In this document: positions 51,135 to 59,357 of the stretch, in pieces
Layout: each line of letters starts with the position of its first letter
How positions within the stretch are numbered: the first letter of the stretch is position 1
Assembly (NCBI GenBank): GCA_024628785.1
Contig: CP102405.1
Coordinates: forward strand, 930,001-994,000
Reading direction: 5' to 3'
Source of the DNA: Fusobacteria bacterium ZRK30
GTDB lineage: Bacteria; Fusobacteriota; Fusobacteriia; Fusobacteriales; Fusobacteriaceae
DNA length: 64,000 bases
Translations under genes and position numbers: made by a program
The notes under the pieces: model-generated
The model's database searches: none
The model's input: only the letters and a program-made list of their open reading frames with translations
Told to the model about the DNA's origin: nothing

Positions 51135-51542
51135 ATGGCTAAATGGACAGGGAGAAGCAAGGGAAGAAAAAATAATGTAGTGGAATTCGGAAAAGAATTG
51201 GTAAGAAGATCTAAATCAACCTGTGAACTATGTGGGGAATCTGGGAGAAGTCTCAGTGTATATGAAGTTGGAAAAACAGAGGAAGATGCTGACTTAGAAA
51301 GATGTATCCATGTATGTGATGAATGTAAAAATACAATAAAAAAATTAAATAAAGCCAGTGAAAATGACCTGAGATTTTTAAATCATGCAATCTGGAGTGA
51401 AGAAAATACAGTAAAAGCCACAGCACTTCATATCATTTCTGAGATAGAGAACAGGAATAGATATTCATGGATCGGTGATCTGGTGGATATGGTTTATATA
51501 GACAATGAATTAAAAGAGATATGTGAAAGGATGAAACATTAA
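51135..51542 (+). CDS. PhnA-like zinc-ribbon protein, copy 2
   Basis: A 135-aa paralogue of the gene at 47711, sharing LVRRSKSTCELCGE, YEVGKTEEDADLERCIHVCDEC and LRFLNHAIWSEENTVKATALHI. All four CxxC cysteines are kept. It begins with a more basic stretch (KWTGRSKGRKNNVVEFG). The ribosome binding site is AAAAGGAGATAGGAAC. It lies 12 nt before the PHP phosphoesterase and is probably co-transcribed with it. Role unknown; nucleic-acid or stress-related binding is possible. Confidence 0.78.
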   Translation: MAKWTGRSKGRKNNVVEFGKELVRRSKSTCELCGESGRSLSVYEVGKTEEDADLERCIHVCDECKNTIKKLNKASENDLRFLNHAIWSEENTVKATALHIISEIENRNRYSWIGDLVDMVYIDNELKEICERMKH

Positions 51543-51554
51543 AAAGGAGGGTTC

Positions 51555-52406
51555 ATGATAGATTTACATATGCATTCTACATTTTCAGATGGGACACTGA
51601 CTCCTGCACAGCTGGTAGAACGAGCTAAACAAAATAATATAGAGGTCATGGCTATTACTGATCATGACAATGTGGATGGTCTGAAAGAGGGAAGGATAGA
51701 GGCAGAAAAAAAGGGGATAACTTTTGTAAATGGAATAGAGGTTTCAGCTAATTTTATGGATAAAGACGTCCATATACTGGGATATTTTTTAGATTTAGAG
51801 GATAAAGAATTTTTGGGATGGCTGAAAAATTTACAGGAGAAAAGGCACAATAGAACTTTGAAGATACTGAAAAAATTAAGCAGCTTAGGGATAGACATAA
51901 GTTTATCCGAAGTAGAAGGTGAAGTTCTTGGGAATGTAATAGGGCGGCCTCATATAGCTAAGATGATAATAAAAAAAGGTTTTGCAGTTACCATGGATGA
52001 AGTATTTGACAGATATTTGGGAGACGGAAAACCTGCATACGTTCCCAAGGTAGGAGTAGATATGGTGGAGGTAGTGAAAAAATTAAAAGCCAATGGAGCT
52101 GTAGTTATCTTAGCTCATCCCCATCTGATATCTCATCCAGATGATACAGTGATAAATATAATAGATAATTTGGTAAAAAATGGATTGGACGGGCTGGAAT
52201 TGTATTATCCGAATATAGCTCCAAGAAAAAAAAATAAACTTATGAAAACCGCTAAAAAAAGGGATCTTATCTTAACTGGAGGTTCTGATTTTCATGGGCT
52301 TCATAGGGCAGGGATAGATATAGGACTGGGAAATATTTCTACAGAAGTGTTTCAAAAAATGGTAGAAAAAAAAGAAAAGATTGACAAAAATAGAAAATAT
52401 ATATAA
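51555..52406 (+). CDS. PHP-domain phosphoesterase (RNase AM / nucleoside bisphosphatase type)
   Basis: A 283-aa PHP protein of the YciV/TrpH group, enzymes that hydrolyse 3',5'-nucleoside bisphosphates and trim RNA 5' ends. Metal-ligand motifs are complete: DLHMHSTFSDG, AITDHDNVDGL, NGIEVSA, VILAHPHLIS, and TGGSDFHGLHR. The ribosome binding site is AAAGGAGGGTTC. Its stop overlaps the region where the thi operon's promoter probably lies. Confidence 0.88.
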   Translation: MIDLHMHSTFSDGTLTPAQLVERAKQNNIEVMAITDHDNVDGLKEGRIEAEKKGITFVNGIEVSANFMDKDVHILGYFLDLEDKEFLGWLKNLQEKRHNRTLKILKKLSSLGIDISLSEVEGEVLGNVIGRPHIAKMIIKKGFAVTMDEVFDRYLGDGKPAYVPKVGVDMVEVVKKLKANGAVVILAHPHLISHPDDTVINIIDNLVKNGLDGLELYYPNIAPRKKNKLMKTAKKRDLILTGGSDFHGLHRAGIDIGLGNISTEVFQKMVEKKEKIDKNRKYI

Positions 52407-52445
52407 ACTGAAATTGAGTTAAGATAAGAGACAATCGAATAGACA

Positions 52446-52524
52446 GCTAGGGGAGCCATATGGCTGAGAAGTATAATTACTGACCCTTTGAACCTGAATC
52501 TAGTTAGCACTAGCGTAGGAAAGC
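52446..52524 (+). ncRNA. TPP riboswitch (THI element)
   Basis: The conserved THI-box core is present: GGGGAGCC...GGCTGAGAA, then TGACCCTTTGAACCTGA and TTAGCACTAGCGTAGGAAA. These match the pyrimidine- and pyrophosphate-sensing arms (CUGAGA and ACCUGAUC...GCGUAGGGAA classes). It is followed 55 nt later by a terminator and then thiS, so thiamine pyrophosphate should favour termination. A weak promoter candidate (TTGACA at 52381, TATAAA at 52402, 15-nt spacer) precedes it. Confidence 0.95.
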
Positions 52525-52578
52525 GGAGTTTTTTTATAAAATTTATAGTAAGTTATATTTTTTTAGAGAACGATTATA

Positions 52579-52608
52579 ACCGTATACCTGTGGGTATGCG
52601 GTTTTTTT
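52579..52608 (+). terminator. Riboswitch expression-platform terminator
   Basis: ACCGTATACC-TGT-GGGTATGCGGT stem with wobbles followed by T7, directly upstream of thiS. Confidence 0.9.
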
Positions 52609-52634
52609 ATTACATAAAGACTAAAGGGGGATAG

Positions 52635-52832
52635 ATGGAGATAACTTTAAATGGTGAAGTAAAAAAAGTGGAAGCAGAAAATATCTATGATCTGATAAAA
52701 AGTTTGGGTCTGGATAGTGATGGTGTGGTAATTTTACACAACGATGAGGTCATAAAAAAGGACCTTTGGTCGGAAAGTAATTTGAATCTAAAAGATAGCG
52801 TAGAAGTATTATATTTTGTATCAGGGGGATAG
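52635..52832 (+). CDS. thiS: Sulfur carrier protein ThiS
   Basis: A 65-aa ubiquitin-like protein ending in the essential Gly-Gly (VLYFVSGG) that carries the thiocarboxylate for thiazole synthesis. Starts [20 protein letters not shown]. The ribosome binding site is AAAGGGGGATAG. First gene of the riboswitch-controlled operon, 2 nt before thiG. Confidence 0.95.
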   Translation: MEITLNGEVKKVEAENIYDLIKSLGLDSDGVVILHNDEVIKKDLWSESNLNLKDSVEVLYFVSGG

Positions 52833-52834
52833 AG

Positions 52835-53605
52835 ATGGATAAATTAATATTAGGCGGAGTGGAATTTAAAAGCAGATTATTGACAGGAACAGGTAAGTTT
52901 TCTTCTAAAGATGAGATACCAAAGATGCTAAAAGCCAGTGAATCACAGATAATAACCATGGCCCTTAGAAGGGTAAATCTAAATAATAGTGATGAAAATA
53001 TATTGAACTATATTCCTAAAGACATTACTCTGCTGCCCAATACATCTGGAGCTAGAAATGCTGAAGAAGCTATAAAGATCGCAAGAATAGCAAGAGCTGC
53101 AGGATGCGGAGATTTTATTAAGATCGAGGTAATAAACGATATGAAATACCTGATGCCAGACAATGCAGAAACTATAAAGGCAACTAAGGTCCTGGCAAGT
53201 GAGGGGTTTATAGTATTGCCGTATATGACTCCGGATCTAATAGCGGGACAGAGATTAAAGGAAGCTGGAGCAGCAGCAGTAATGCCTTTGGGGTCACCTA
53301 TAGGATCAAATCGTGGGATAGAAACCAAGGCAATGATAGAGATAATGATAGAAAATATAGACCTGCCAATCATAGTGGATGCAGGGATCGGTAAACCATC
53401 CCAGGCAGCAGAAGCTATGGAAATGGGAGCAGCAGCAGTACTTGTGAACACTGCAATAGCCTGCTCTCCTAACCCGGCTGAGATGGGGGAAGCCTTTTCA
53501 TTGGCAGTAAAAGCAGGAAGGATGGCATATAAAGCCAGAATGGCTGAGGAAAGCAGATATGCCAATGCATCGTCACCGCTGACAGGTTTTTTACATAATA
53601 ATTAG
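52835..53605 (+). CDS. thiG: Thiazole synthase ThiG
   Basis: A TIM-barrel enzyme that joins 1-deoxyxylulose-5-P, dehydroglycine and ThiS-thiocarboxylate to make the thiazole phosphate. 256 aa with [55 protein letters not shown], and VNTAIA near the end. Between thiS and thiH as usual. Confidence 0.97.
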   Translation: MDKLILGGVEFKSRLLTGTGKFSSKDEIPKMLKASESQIITMALRRVNLNNSDENILNYIPKDITLLPNTSGARNAEEAIKIARIARAAGCGDFIKIEVINDMKYLMPDNAETIKATKVLASEGFIVLPYMTPDLIAGQRLKEAGAAAVMPLGSPIGSNRGIETKAMIEIMIENIDLPIIVDAGIGKPSQAAEAMEMGAAAVLVNTAIACSPNPAEMGEAFSLAVKAGRMAYKARMAEESRYANASSPLTGFLHNN

Positions 53606-53613
53606 GAGGAAAG

Positions 53614-54720
53614 ATGTCATTTTATAATGAAATAGAAAAATTCAAAGATTTTGATATGGAAAAATATATGGATGAACTGACCCATGAAGAGATAAAAAGA
53701 TCTATAAAAAAAGATAAACTAACTAAGTTTGATTTTTTAAATCTTTTATCTCCTAAGGCCAAGGATCACCTGGAGGAGATGGCAAAAATAGCTCAAAGGA
53801 GGAGTATACAGCAGTTTGGGAAGATAATTAGTCTGTATATCCCCATGTATATTTCGAATTACTGTACCAATGAATGTACCTATTGCGGGTTTAATAAAAA
53901 TAATAAGATAGACAGAAAACACCTTAAACTAAACGAGATAGAAGCTGAAGCTGTGGAGATAGCTAAAACAGGGATAAGGCATATCCTCCTTTTAACAGGG
54001 GAAGCCGAAGGGTTAGTAGGAGTAGGTTATATAGAGGACGCAGTTAAAATATTGAAAAAGCATTTTGATTCTGTAGTGGTAGAGATATATCCATTGGAGA
54101 CAGAAGAATATAGAAGGCTAGGAAAGATAGGAGTAGACGGGCTGACTATATATCAGGAAGTTTACGATGAAAAAATTTATAAAAGTGTACATTTGGGAGG
54201 TAAAAAATCAGACTATATGTGGAGGCTGGAAACTCCTGAAAGGGGGGCTAAAGCAGGGCTTAGAAGTATAAATATAGGGACGTTATTTGGATTGGGAAAT
54301 CTGGTAGAGGAAGCTTATTTATCGGGGCTTCATGCTAAATATCTTACAGATAAATATTTAAACAGTGAGTTTTCCATCTCCCTGCCCAGGATAAATGATG
54401 CAGAGGGGGGCTATAAGAGTAAATATATCTTAGATGACGCAAGTTTTGTCCAGTTTGTTCTGGCCTATCGACTATTTCTTCCTAAAGCAGGGATAAATAT
54501 CTCTACCAGAGAGGTGGCTGAGTTCAGGGATAATCTGATTGGACTGGGAGTTACAAAATTTTCAGCAGGATCCAAAACCAATGTAGGGGCATATAGTGAT
54601 TTAGAAAAATCAACCCCTCAATTTGAAATTTCAGATAACAGAAGTGTAGAAGAAACGGAAAAAGCCATAAAGGCAAGGGGTTATCAGGTAGTCCATAAAG
54701 ACTGGGAGCTGATTGTATGA
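53614..54720 (+). CDS. thiH: 2-iminoacetate synthase ThiH (radical SAM)
   Basis: A tyrosine lyase producing dehydroglycine for thiazole synthesis, used in place of the oxygen-dependent ThiO in anaerobes. 368 aa with the radical SAM cluster motif CTNECTYCGF (CxxxCxxC), LLTGEAEGLVGVGYI, and the C-terminal BATS-type domain ending RGYQVVHKDWE. AGGAGG precedes the ATG. Its end overlaps thiF by 4 nt. Confidence 0.96.
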   Translation: MSFYNEIEKFKDFDMEKYMDELTHEEIKRSIKKDKLTKFDFLNLLSPKAKDHLEEMAKIAQRRSIQQFGKIISLYIPMYISNYCTNECTYCGFNKNNKIDRKHLKLNEIEAEAVEIAKTGIRHILLLTGEAEGLVGVGYIEDAVKILKKHFDSVVVEIYPLETEEYRRLGKIGVDGLTIYQEVYDEKIYKSVHLGGKKSDYMWRLETPERGAKAGLRSINIGTLFGLGNLVEEAYLSGLHAKYLTDKYLNSEFSISLPRINDAEGGYKSKYILDDASFVQFVLAYRLFLPKAGINISTREVAEFRDNLIGLGVTKFSAGSKTNVGAYSDLEKSTPQFEISDNRSVEETEKAIKARGYQVVHKDWELIV

Positions 54721-55262
54721 AGATAGGTATTTTAGGAGCTGGGGGGATAGGATCAAATGTAGCTGTAAATTTAGTGAGAAGCGGAGTATCTAACCTTAAG
54801 ATAGCTGATTTTGACAGGATAGACCTTTCTAATCTCAACAGACAGTTTTATTTTCATGACCAGATAGGAAGACCTAAGGTAGAGGTGTTGAGGGAAAACT
54901 TAGTGAGAATATTACCTGACTTAGAGATCGAGGTCATAGATAAAAAAATTGAAAAAAACAATATAAAAGATCTTTTTTCCGACTGCGATATCTTAGTGGA
55001 AGCCTTTGATAAGAAGGAATATAAGAGGTTATTGGTAGAGGAATTTTATGGTTCTAACAAACTCATTGTTTCAGCCTCAGGTATAGCTCATCATGATCTA
55101 GATGATATACAGACTAAAAAAATTGGTGAAAATCTATATGTGGTTGGAGATTTTAAGAAGGGAATTGAGGAGTATAAAACTTACTCTCCCAAGGTTTTGA
55201 TAGTAGCTTCTATAATGGCTAATCTTGTTATGAGTAAGGGAGGATATTATGAAAAAAACTAA
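54717..55262 (+). CDS. thiF: ThiS adenylyltransferase ThiF, short form
   Basis: An E1-like enzyme that adenylates the ThiS C terminus. The nucleotide-binding start (KIGILGAGGIGSNVAVNLVRSG), FDRIDLSNLNRQFYF and D/E-rich core are present. At 181 aa it lacks the zinc CxxC pairs and crossover loop of the ~250-aa E. coli enzyme; only one cysteine is visible (SDCDILVEAF). This short form is common in anaerobic Gram-positive-like thi operons. It overlaps thiH by 4 nt and thiE by 14 nt. Confidence 0.88.
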   Translation: MKIGILGAGGIGSNVAVNLVRSGVSNLKIADFDRIDLSNLNRQFYFHDQIGRPKVEVLRENLVRILPDLEIEVIDKKIEKNNIKDLFSDCDILVEAFDKKEYKRLLVEEFYGSNKLIVSASGIAHHDLDDIQTKKIGENLYVVGDFKKGIEEYKTYSPKVLIVASIMANLVMSKGGYYEKN

Positions 55263-55878
55263 AAGAACTATACCTCATGGGATATATGGGATCACAGGAG
55301 AGAAGTTTGCCAATGGAAGATCTAATATAGAGTGTGTGAAATCTATGATTGATGGCGGGATAAAGATAATTCAGTACAGGGAAAAGGAAAAATCCATAAG
55401 GGAAAAGGTAGAAGAGATTATAGAGATAAGAAGGTTGTGCCTTGAAAATAATGTTATTTTTATAGTCAATGATCATGTGGATATAGCTATTTTAGTGGAT
55501 GCAGACGGTGTTCATGTTGGGCAGGATGATATGGAGATATCCCATGTTAGAAAGCTGATAGGAGAAGATAAGATAATAGGAAGATCTACCCATTGTCTTG
55601 AACATGCCAGGAAAGCTGTGTCAGACGGGGCTGATTATATCGGTGTAGGACCTATATTTAAGACCACTACAAAAGAGAAAGATCCTGTAGGACTGGGATA
55701 TTTAGAAGAGGTAGTTAAGAATATAGAGCTTCCCTTTGTAGCTATTGGGGGGATAAAAGAAAGTAATATAGATAAGGTGAAAAAATTGGGAGCTAGTAGT
55801 ATATGTCTGGTCAGTGAGATAGTAGGAGCAGAAAATATTGTAGAAAAGATTAAAAAATTAAATGAAATAATAGATTAA
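55249..55878 (+). CDS. thiE: Thiamine-phosphate synthase ThiE
   Basis: Condenses HMP pyrophosphate with thiazole phosphate. The 209-aa TIM barrel has GIKIIQYREKEKS, IVNDHVDIAILVDADGVHVGQDD (split), IIGRSTHCLEHARKAV, DYIGVGPIFKTTTKEKD and VAIGGIKESNI. The start has GGGAGGATATT. Coordinates overlap thiF by 14 nt, so translation is coupled. Confidence 0.96.
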   Translation: MKKTKRTIPHGIYGITGEKFANGRSNIECVKSMIDGGIKIIQYREKEKSIREKVEEIIEIRRLCLENNVIFIVNDHVDIAILVDADGVHVGQDDMEISHVRKLIGEDKIIGRSTHCLEHARKAVSDGADYIGVGPIFKTTTKEKDPVGLGYLEEVVKNIELPFVAIGGIKESNIDKVKKLGASSICLVSEIVGAENIVEKIKKLNEIID

Positions 55879-55891
55879 ATAGGGGGACAGG

Positions 55892-57172
55892 ATGAATAAT
55901 TACACAACACAGATGAATGCAGCTAAAAAGGGGATAATAACAAAGGAAATGAGGGACGTACTGGCATCTGAAGCTATAGATGAAAAGACATTGCTTAAAA
56001 AAATGAGTGAGGGAAAGATCGTAATACCTGCAAATAAAAATCATAGATCTCTCAGGGGAATAGCTGTTGGAGAGGGTGTGAAAACTAAGGTAAATGTAAA
56101 TTTAGGGGTGTCAGAAGATTCCTATGATTTAGATTTAGAGTTTGAAAAGGTAAAAAAAGCATTGGAGTATAAGGCTGATGCGATTATGGACCTAAGCATC
56201 TTTGGAGCTACCAATGAATTTAGAACTAAGTTAGTAGAATATTCAGACGTTATGCTGGGGACCGTGCCTATGTATGATGCAGTAGCAAAATATGGGAAAA
56301 ATATAAAGGATATGACAGTGGATGATCTCTTTGAGGTAGTGGAGGAGCATGCAAAAAATGGGATAGATTTTTTGACTATCCATGCAGGATTAAACCAGGT
56401 ATGTGCAGAAAGAGTAGACAACAACCCTAGATTAACTAAGGTTGTAAGTCGTGGAGGAGCTATCTTATATGAGTGGATGAAATTAAATAATAAGGAAAAT
56501 CCATTCTATGAACACTATGACAGACTGTTAGATATATGTGTAGAGCACGATGTAACCCTTAGTTTGGGAGATGGTCTTAGACCAGGAAGTATAAAGGATG
56601 CAACAGATGCTCCTCAAATTCAAGAATTATTATTTTTAGGAGAGTTGACAAAAAAAGCATGGGCAAGGGATGTACAGGTAATGATAGAGGGACCTGGACA
56701 TGTTCCACTACATGAGATAGCTGCTAATATGCAGTTGGAAAAAAAATTATGTCATGGAGCACCATTTTATGTGTTGGGACCCCTTGTTACTGATATTGCT
56801 CCAGGATATGATCATATAACTTCAGCTATTGGAGGAGCATTGGCAGCTGCCAGTGGAGCAGACTTTCTCTGTTATGTAACACCGGCAGAACACCTTAGAT
56901 TACCGGATTTAGATGACATGAAAGAGGGAATAATAGCTTCAAGGATTGCAGCACATGCAGGGGACATAGCTAAGCAGATTCCCGGAGCTATAGAGTGGGA
57001 CAATGCCATGAGTAAAGCTCGTGGGGAATTAAACTGGGATAAGATGTTTGAACTATGTATCGACCCTGTAAAGGCAAAGGAGTATAGAAAATCATCTCAA
57101 CCGATAGATGGGGAAACTTGTACTATGTGCGGGGACCTGTGCCCCATAAAAAGAACTAAAGACCTTGCATAA
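55892..57172 (+). CDS. thiC: Phosphomethylpyrimidine synthase ThiC
   Basis: A radical SAM enzyme rearranging aminoimidazole ribotide to HMP phosphate. At 426 aa it is the short form (E. coli 631). Motifs: [93 protein letters not shown], and the C-terminal cluster ligands CTMCGDLC. The ribosome binding site is AGGGGGAC. Its TAA shares a base with the next ATG (TAATG). Confidence 0.97.
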   Translation: MNNYTTQMNAAKKGIITKEMRDVLASEAIDEKTLLKKMSEGKIVIPANKNHRSLRGIAVGEGVKTKVNVNLGVSEDSYDLDLEFEKVKKALEYKADAIMDLSIFGATNEFRTKLVEYSDVMLGTVPMYDAVAKYGKNIKDMTVDDLFEVVEEHAKNGIDFLTIHAGLNQVCAERVDNNPRLTKVVSRGGAILYEWMKLNNKENPFYEHYDRLLDICVEHDVTLSLGDGLRPGSIKDATDAPQIQELLFLGELTKKAWARDVQVMIEGPGHVPLHEIAANMQLEKKLCHGAPFYVLGPLVTDIAPGYDHITSAIGGALAAASGADFLCYVTPAEHLRLPDLDDMKEGIIASRIAAHAGDIAKQIPGAIEWDNAMSKARGELNWDKMFELCIDPVKAKEYRKSSQPIDGETCTMCGDLCPIKRTKDLA

Positions 57173-57543
57173 TGAAAGTTTTGGACGAAGATGATTTTAA
57201 ACGAGATGAGTTTAAAATAAAATTTGTTGGGAAGATAGATAATTTTTTTATTTTAAATTCCATGCTGGAAGACCTAAAGATTAGTTCGAAGGATGAAGAA
57301 GAACTTATTTTAAATGTTTTTTTTAGGAGATCTAAAAAATTGCTGGATAGATTGGTGGATATAATAGATCTTTTAAAGGGCAATTATTCCTTTGAGATAT
57401 ATTCTTCTGATTATAGATTTAGATTCATAGATTTTTATGGAAAAGCTGTATTTAACTCTGAAGACAGGAAAAAAACAGGGAAATTTATAATAGATGATGG
57501 GTATAGAATCCAGGAAATTTCTAAGTTTGAGAAAGTATTATAA
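57172..57543 (+). CDS. Unknown gene coupled to thiC
   Basis: A 123-aa protein of unrecognised family, rich in Phe, Lys, Asp and Glu (FKIKFVGKIDNFFILNSMLEDL, NVFFRRSKKLLDRLVDII, YRFRFIDFYGKAVF). No cysteine, signal peptide or membrane segment. The start overlaps the thiC stop by one base, so it is certainly in the thi transcript and probably translated by coupling. An accessory thiamine function or regulator is possible but unsupported. Confidence 0.6.
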   Translation: MKVLDEDDFKRDEFKIKFVGKIDNFFILNSMLEDLKISSKDEEELILNVFFRRSKKLLDRLVDIIDLLKGNYSFEIYSSDYRFRFIDFYGKAVFNSEDRKKTGKFIIDDGYRIQEISKFEKVL

Positions 57544-57573
57544 AAAAAACAGGAAAATATTTTAAAATAAAAG

Positions 57574-57603
57574 TTGACCAAATGAAATAAATTGTGATAG
57601 TAT
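57574..57603 (+). promoter_or_regulatory. Promoter of the leader-peptide transcript
   Basis: TTGACC (57574-57579), 18-nt spacer, TAGTAT (57598-57603), about 47 nt before the leader ATG. Only 31 nt after the preceding gene. Confidence 0.55.
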
Positions 57604-57649
57604 TTCTTTAAATAAATTAGAGTAAAAAATTCAAAGAGGAGGTTTAGCC

Positions 57650-57724
57650 ATGTTAATAAACAGCAGGATAAGGGGAAGAAAATTACACCCAACTAAATTT
57701 ATAAACAGGCTGATCTTCGGATAG
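57650..57724 (+). CDS. Arginine-rich leader peptide (24 aa) of the amino acid ABC operon
   Basis: ATG preceded by AAAGAGGAGGTTTAGCC, a strong ribosome binding site, begins a 24-aa peptide: MLINSRIRGRKLHPTKFINR then LIFG and TAG. It has four Arg (codons AGG, AGG, AGA, AGG), two Lys and one His. Behind it follow a small hairpin and two terminators, the layout of an attenuator. Starvation or abundance of arginine (or a basic amino acid/ornithine) could stall the ribosome and change terminator formation. Inferred from layout; not a recognised published leader. Confidence 0.55.
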   Translation: MLINSRIRGRKLHPTKFINRLIFG

Positions 57725-57739
57725 ACTTTTTGCAAAGAT

Positions 57740-57764
57740 TAGAGATAGTAACATTATGTCTCTA
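57740..57764 (+). promoter_or_regulatory. Hairpin between leader peptide and terminators
   Basis: TAGAGATA pairs with TGTCTCTA (one G-T) across a 9-nt loop. It lacks a T-run and is placed as a possible anti-terminator or pause element. Confidence 0.45.
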
Positions 57765-57789
57765 TGAGTATATTAAGTATTGAAATTTT

Positions 57790-57817
57790 AGCCGTCAACT
57801 ATGACGGCTTTTTTTAT
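57790..57817 (+). terminator. First tandem terminator of the ABC operon leader
   Basis: AGCCGTCA-ACTA-TGACGGCT perfect 8-bp GC-rich stem followed by T7. Confidence 0.93.
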
Positions 57818-57860
57818 CCCAGGAGATGTAGTCTAACTACGTGTTTTGGGATTTTTTTTA
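57816..57860 (+). terminator. Second tandem terminator
   Basis: ATCCCA pairs with TGGGAT and GTAGT with ACTAC around loop CTA (an interior bulge lies between), then T8. It ends 26 nt before the permease gene. Two terminators in a row before a start codon indicate tight premature-termination control. Confidence 0.85.
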
Positions 57861-57885
57861 TGAATAAATAAGGAGGAAAGGAAAA

Positions 57886-58575
57886 ATGGCATATTTAGAA
57901 ACACTTAAGGAAATATTTATAGATGGGGACAGATATATGTATATCCTGAAAGGGTTATTGTTTTCCATCAATGTAACGATATTAGCAGCAATAATTGGAA
58001 TAGTATTAGGAGTAGTTTTGGCCCTCTGCAGACTGAGTCACTTCTACCCATTTAAAAATAAATTTAATCCATTGTCTCAGGGAGCATTGATCTATGTTGA
58101 CCTGATTCGTGGAACACCAGCTGTGGTGCAACTGATGGTTTTAGCCAATGTAATCTTTGTAGGAGCCTTAAGAGATGTACCGATCTTAGTGGTAGCGGGA
58201 TTAGCTTTTGGATTAAACAGTGCAGCATATGTAGCAGAGATCATAAGAGCAGGAATAGAAGGATTGGATAAGGGCCAGAGTGAAGCAGCCAGAGCATTGG
58301 GGATGAACTATATAACTACCATGAAGGAAGTTATCGTACCTCAGGCAGTGAGAAAGATACTACCGACACTGGTAAGTGAATTCATATCTCTTTTGAAGGA
58401 AACATCTATAGTGGGATTTATCGGTGGGGTGGACCTGCTCCGTTCGGCAAATATAATAACCAGTCAGACATATAGAGGTGTAGAACCACTCCTGGCAGTT
58501 GGAATTATCTACCTGATATTGACAAGTTTATTTACTAAGTTTATGAGAAAAATTGAGGAGAAGGTGAAAAACTGA
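57886..58575 (+). CDS. Polar amino acid ABC transporter permease
   Basis: A 229-aa HisMQ-family membrane subunit with about five spans. [19 protein letters not shown] is the family signature, and [21 protein letters not shown] contains the EAA coupling loop. First structural gene after the attenuated leader. The last base of its TGA is the first base of the ATPase ATG. Substrate likely a basic amino acid, judging by the Arg-rich leader and argH downstream; this is inference. Confidence 0.9.
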   Translation: MAYLETLKEIFIDGDRYMYILKGLLFSINVTILAAIIGIVLGVVLALCRLSHFYPFKNKFNPLSQGALIYVDLIRGTPAVVQLMVLANVIFVGALRDVPILVVAGLAFGLNSAAYVAEIIRAGIEGLDKGQSEAARALGMNYITTMKEVIVPQAVRKILPTLVSEFISLLKETSIVGFIGGVDLLRSANIITSQTYRGVEPLLAVGIIYLILTSLFTKFMRKIEEKVKN

Positions 58576-59303
58576 TGATTAAAATAGAGAACTTATATAA
58601 AAGTTATGGTGACCTGGAGGTATTAAAGGGAATAAGTAAAAATATCGATAAGGGAGAAGTTGTAGCAGTGATAGGACCTTCCGGATCTGGAAAATCTACA
58701 TTTTTAAGATGTATCAACATGATGGAAGAGATAACTTCAGGAAAGGTAGTTGTACAGGGAAAAGATCTTACCGATCCCAAGGTAAATATAAATAAGGTCA
58801 GACAGAATGTAGGGATGGTATTTCAGCACTTTAACTTATTCCCTCACAAGACAGTATTAGAAAATCTTATGCTGGCTCCCATGAAGGTAAAAAAGATGAA
58901 AAAAATAGAGGTTATGGAAAAATCAAAAACTCTGTTAAAAAAAGTAGGATTGGAAGATAAGGCAGATGTATATCCTGATTCTCTTTCAGGAGGGCAGAAA
59001 CAAAGAATAGCAATAGCCAGAGCATTAGCTATGGAGCCAGATGTACTTTTATTCGATGAACCGACATCGGCACTGGATCCAGAGATGGTAAGAGAGGTGC
59101 TAGATGTAATGAGAGATTTAGCGAAATCCGGTATGACAATGATAGTTGTAACTCATGAGATGGGCTTTGCCAAGAGTGTAGCCAACAGAGTGTTCTTTAT
59201 GGATTACGGAGTTGTTCTTGAGGATGCCGCTCCCAAGGAGTTATTTGAAGCTCCTACCCATGAAAGAACGAAGGAATTTTTAGACAAGGTATTAAACCAT
59301 TAA
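58575..59303 (+). CDS. Polar amino acid ABC transporter ATP-binding protein
   Basis: A 242-aa GlnQ/ArtP-type ATPase: [66 protein letters not shown]. It overlaps the permease gene by one base. Partner lipoproteins are encoded at 60693 and 62744. Confidence 0.94.
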   Translation: MIKIENLYKSYGDLEVLKGISKNIDKGEVVAVIGPSGSGKSTFLRCINMMEEITSGKVVVQGKDLTDPKVNINKVRQNVGMVFQHFNLFPHKTVLENLMLAPMKVKKMKKIEVMEKSKTLLKKVGLEDKADVYPDSLSGGQKQRIAIARALAMEPDVLLFDEPTSALDPEMVREVLDVMRDLAKSGMTMIVVTHEMGFAKSVANRVFFMDYGVVLEDAAPKELFEAPTHERTKEFLDKVLNH

Positions 59304-59357
59304 AAATTTACTTTTAAACAGTAAAACACAATAAAAAAAGAAGAAAGAGGAGAAGAA

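Noticed and set aside
53008-53565. 185-aa antisense ORF opposite thiG
   Set aside because: Alanine/serine/isoleucine-rich shadow of the conserved thiG frame with no start signal.
57544-57885. T-box leader upstream of the ABC operon
   Set aside because: No AGGGTGGNACCGCG-type T-box or AG-bulge is visible; the ORF plus tandem terminators fit attenuation better.
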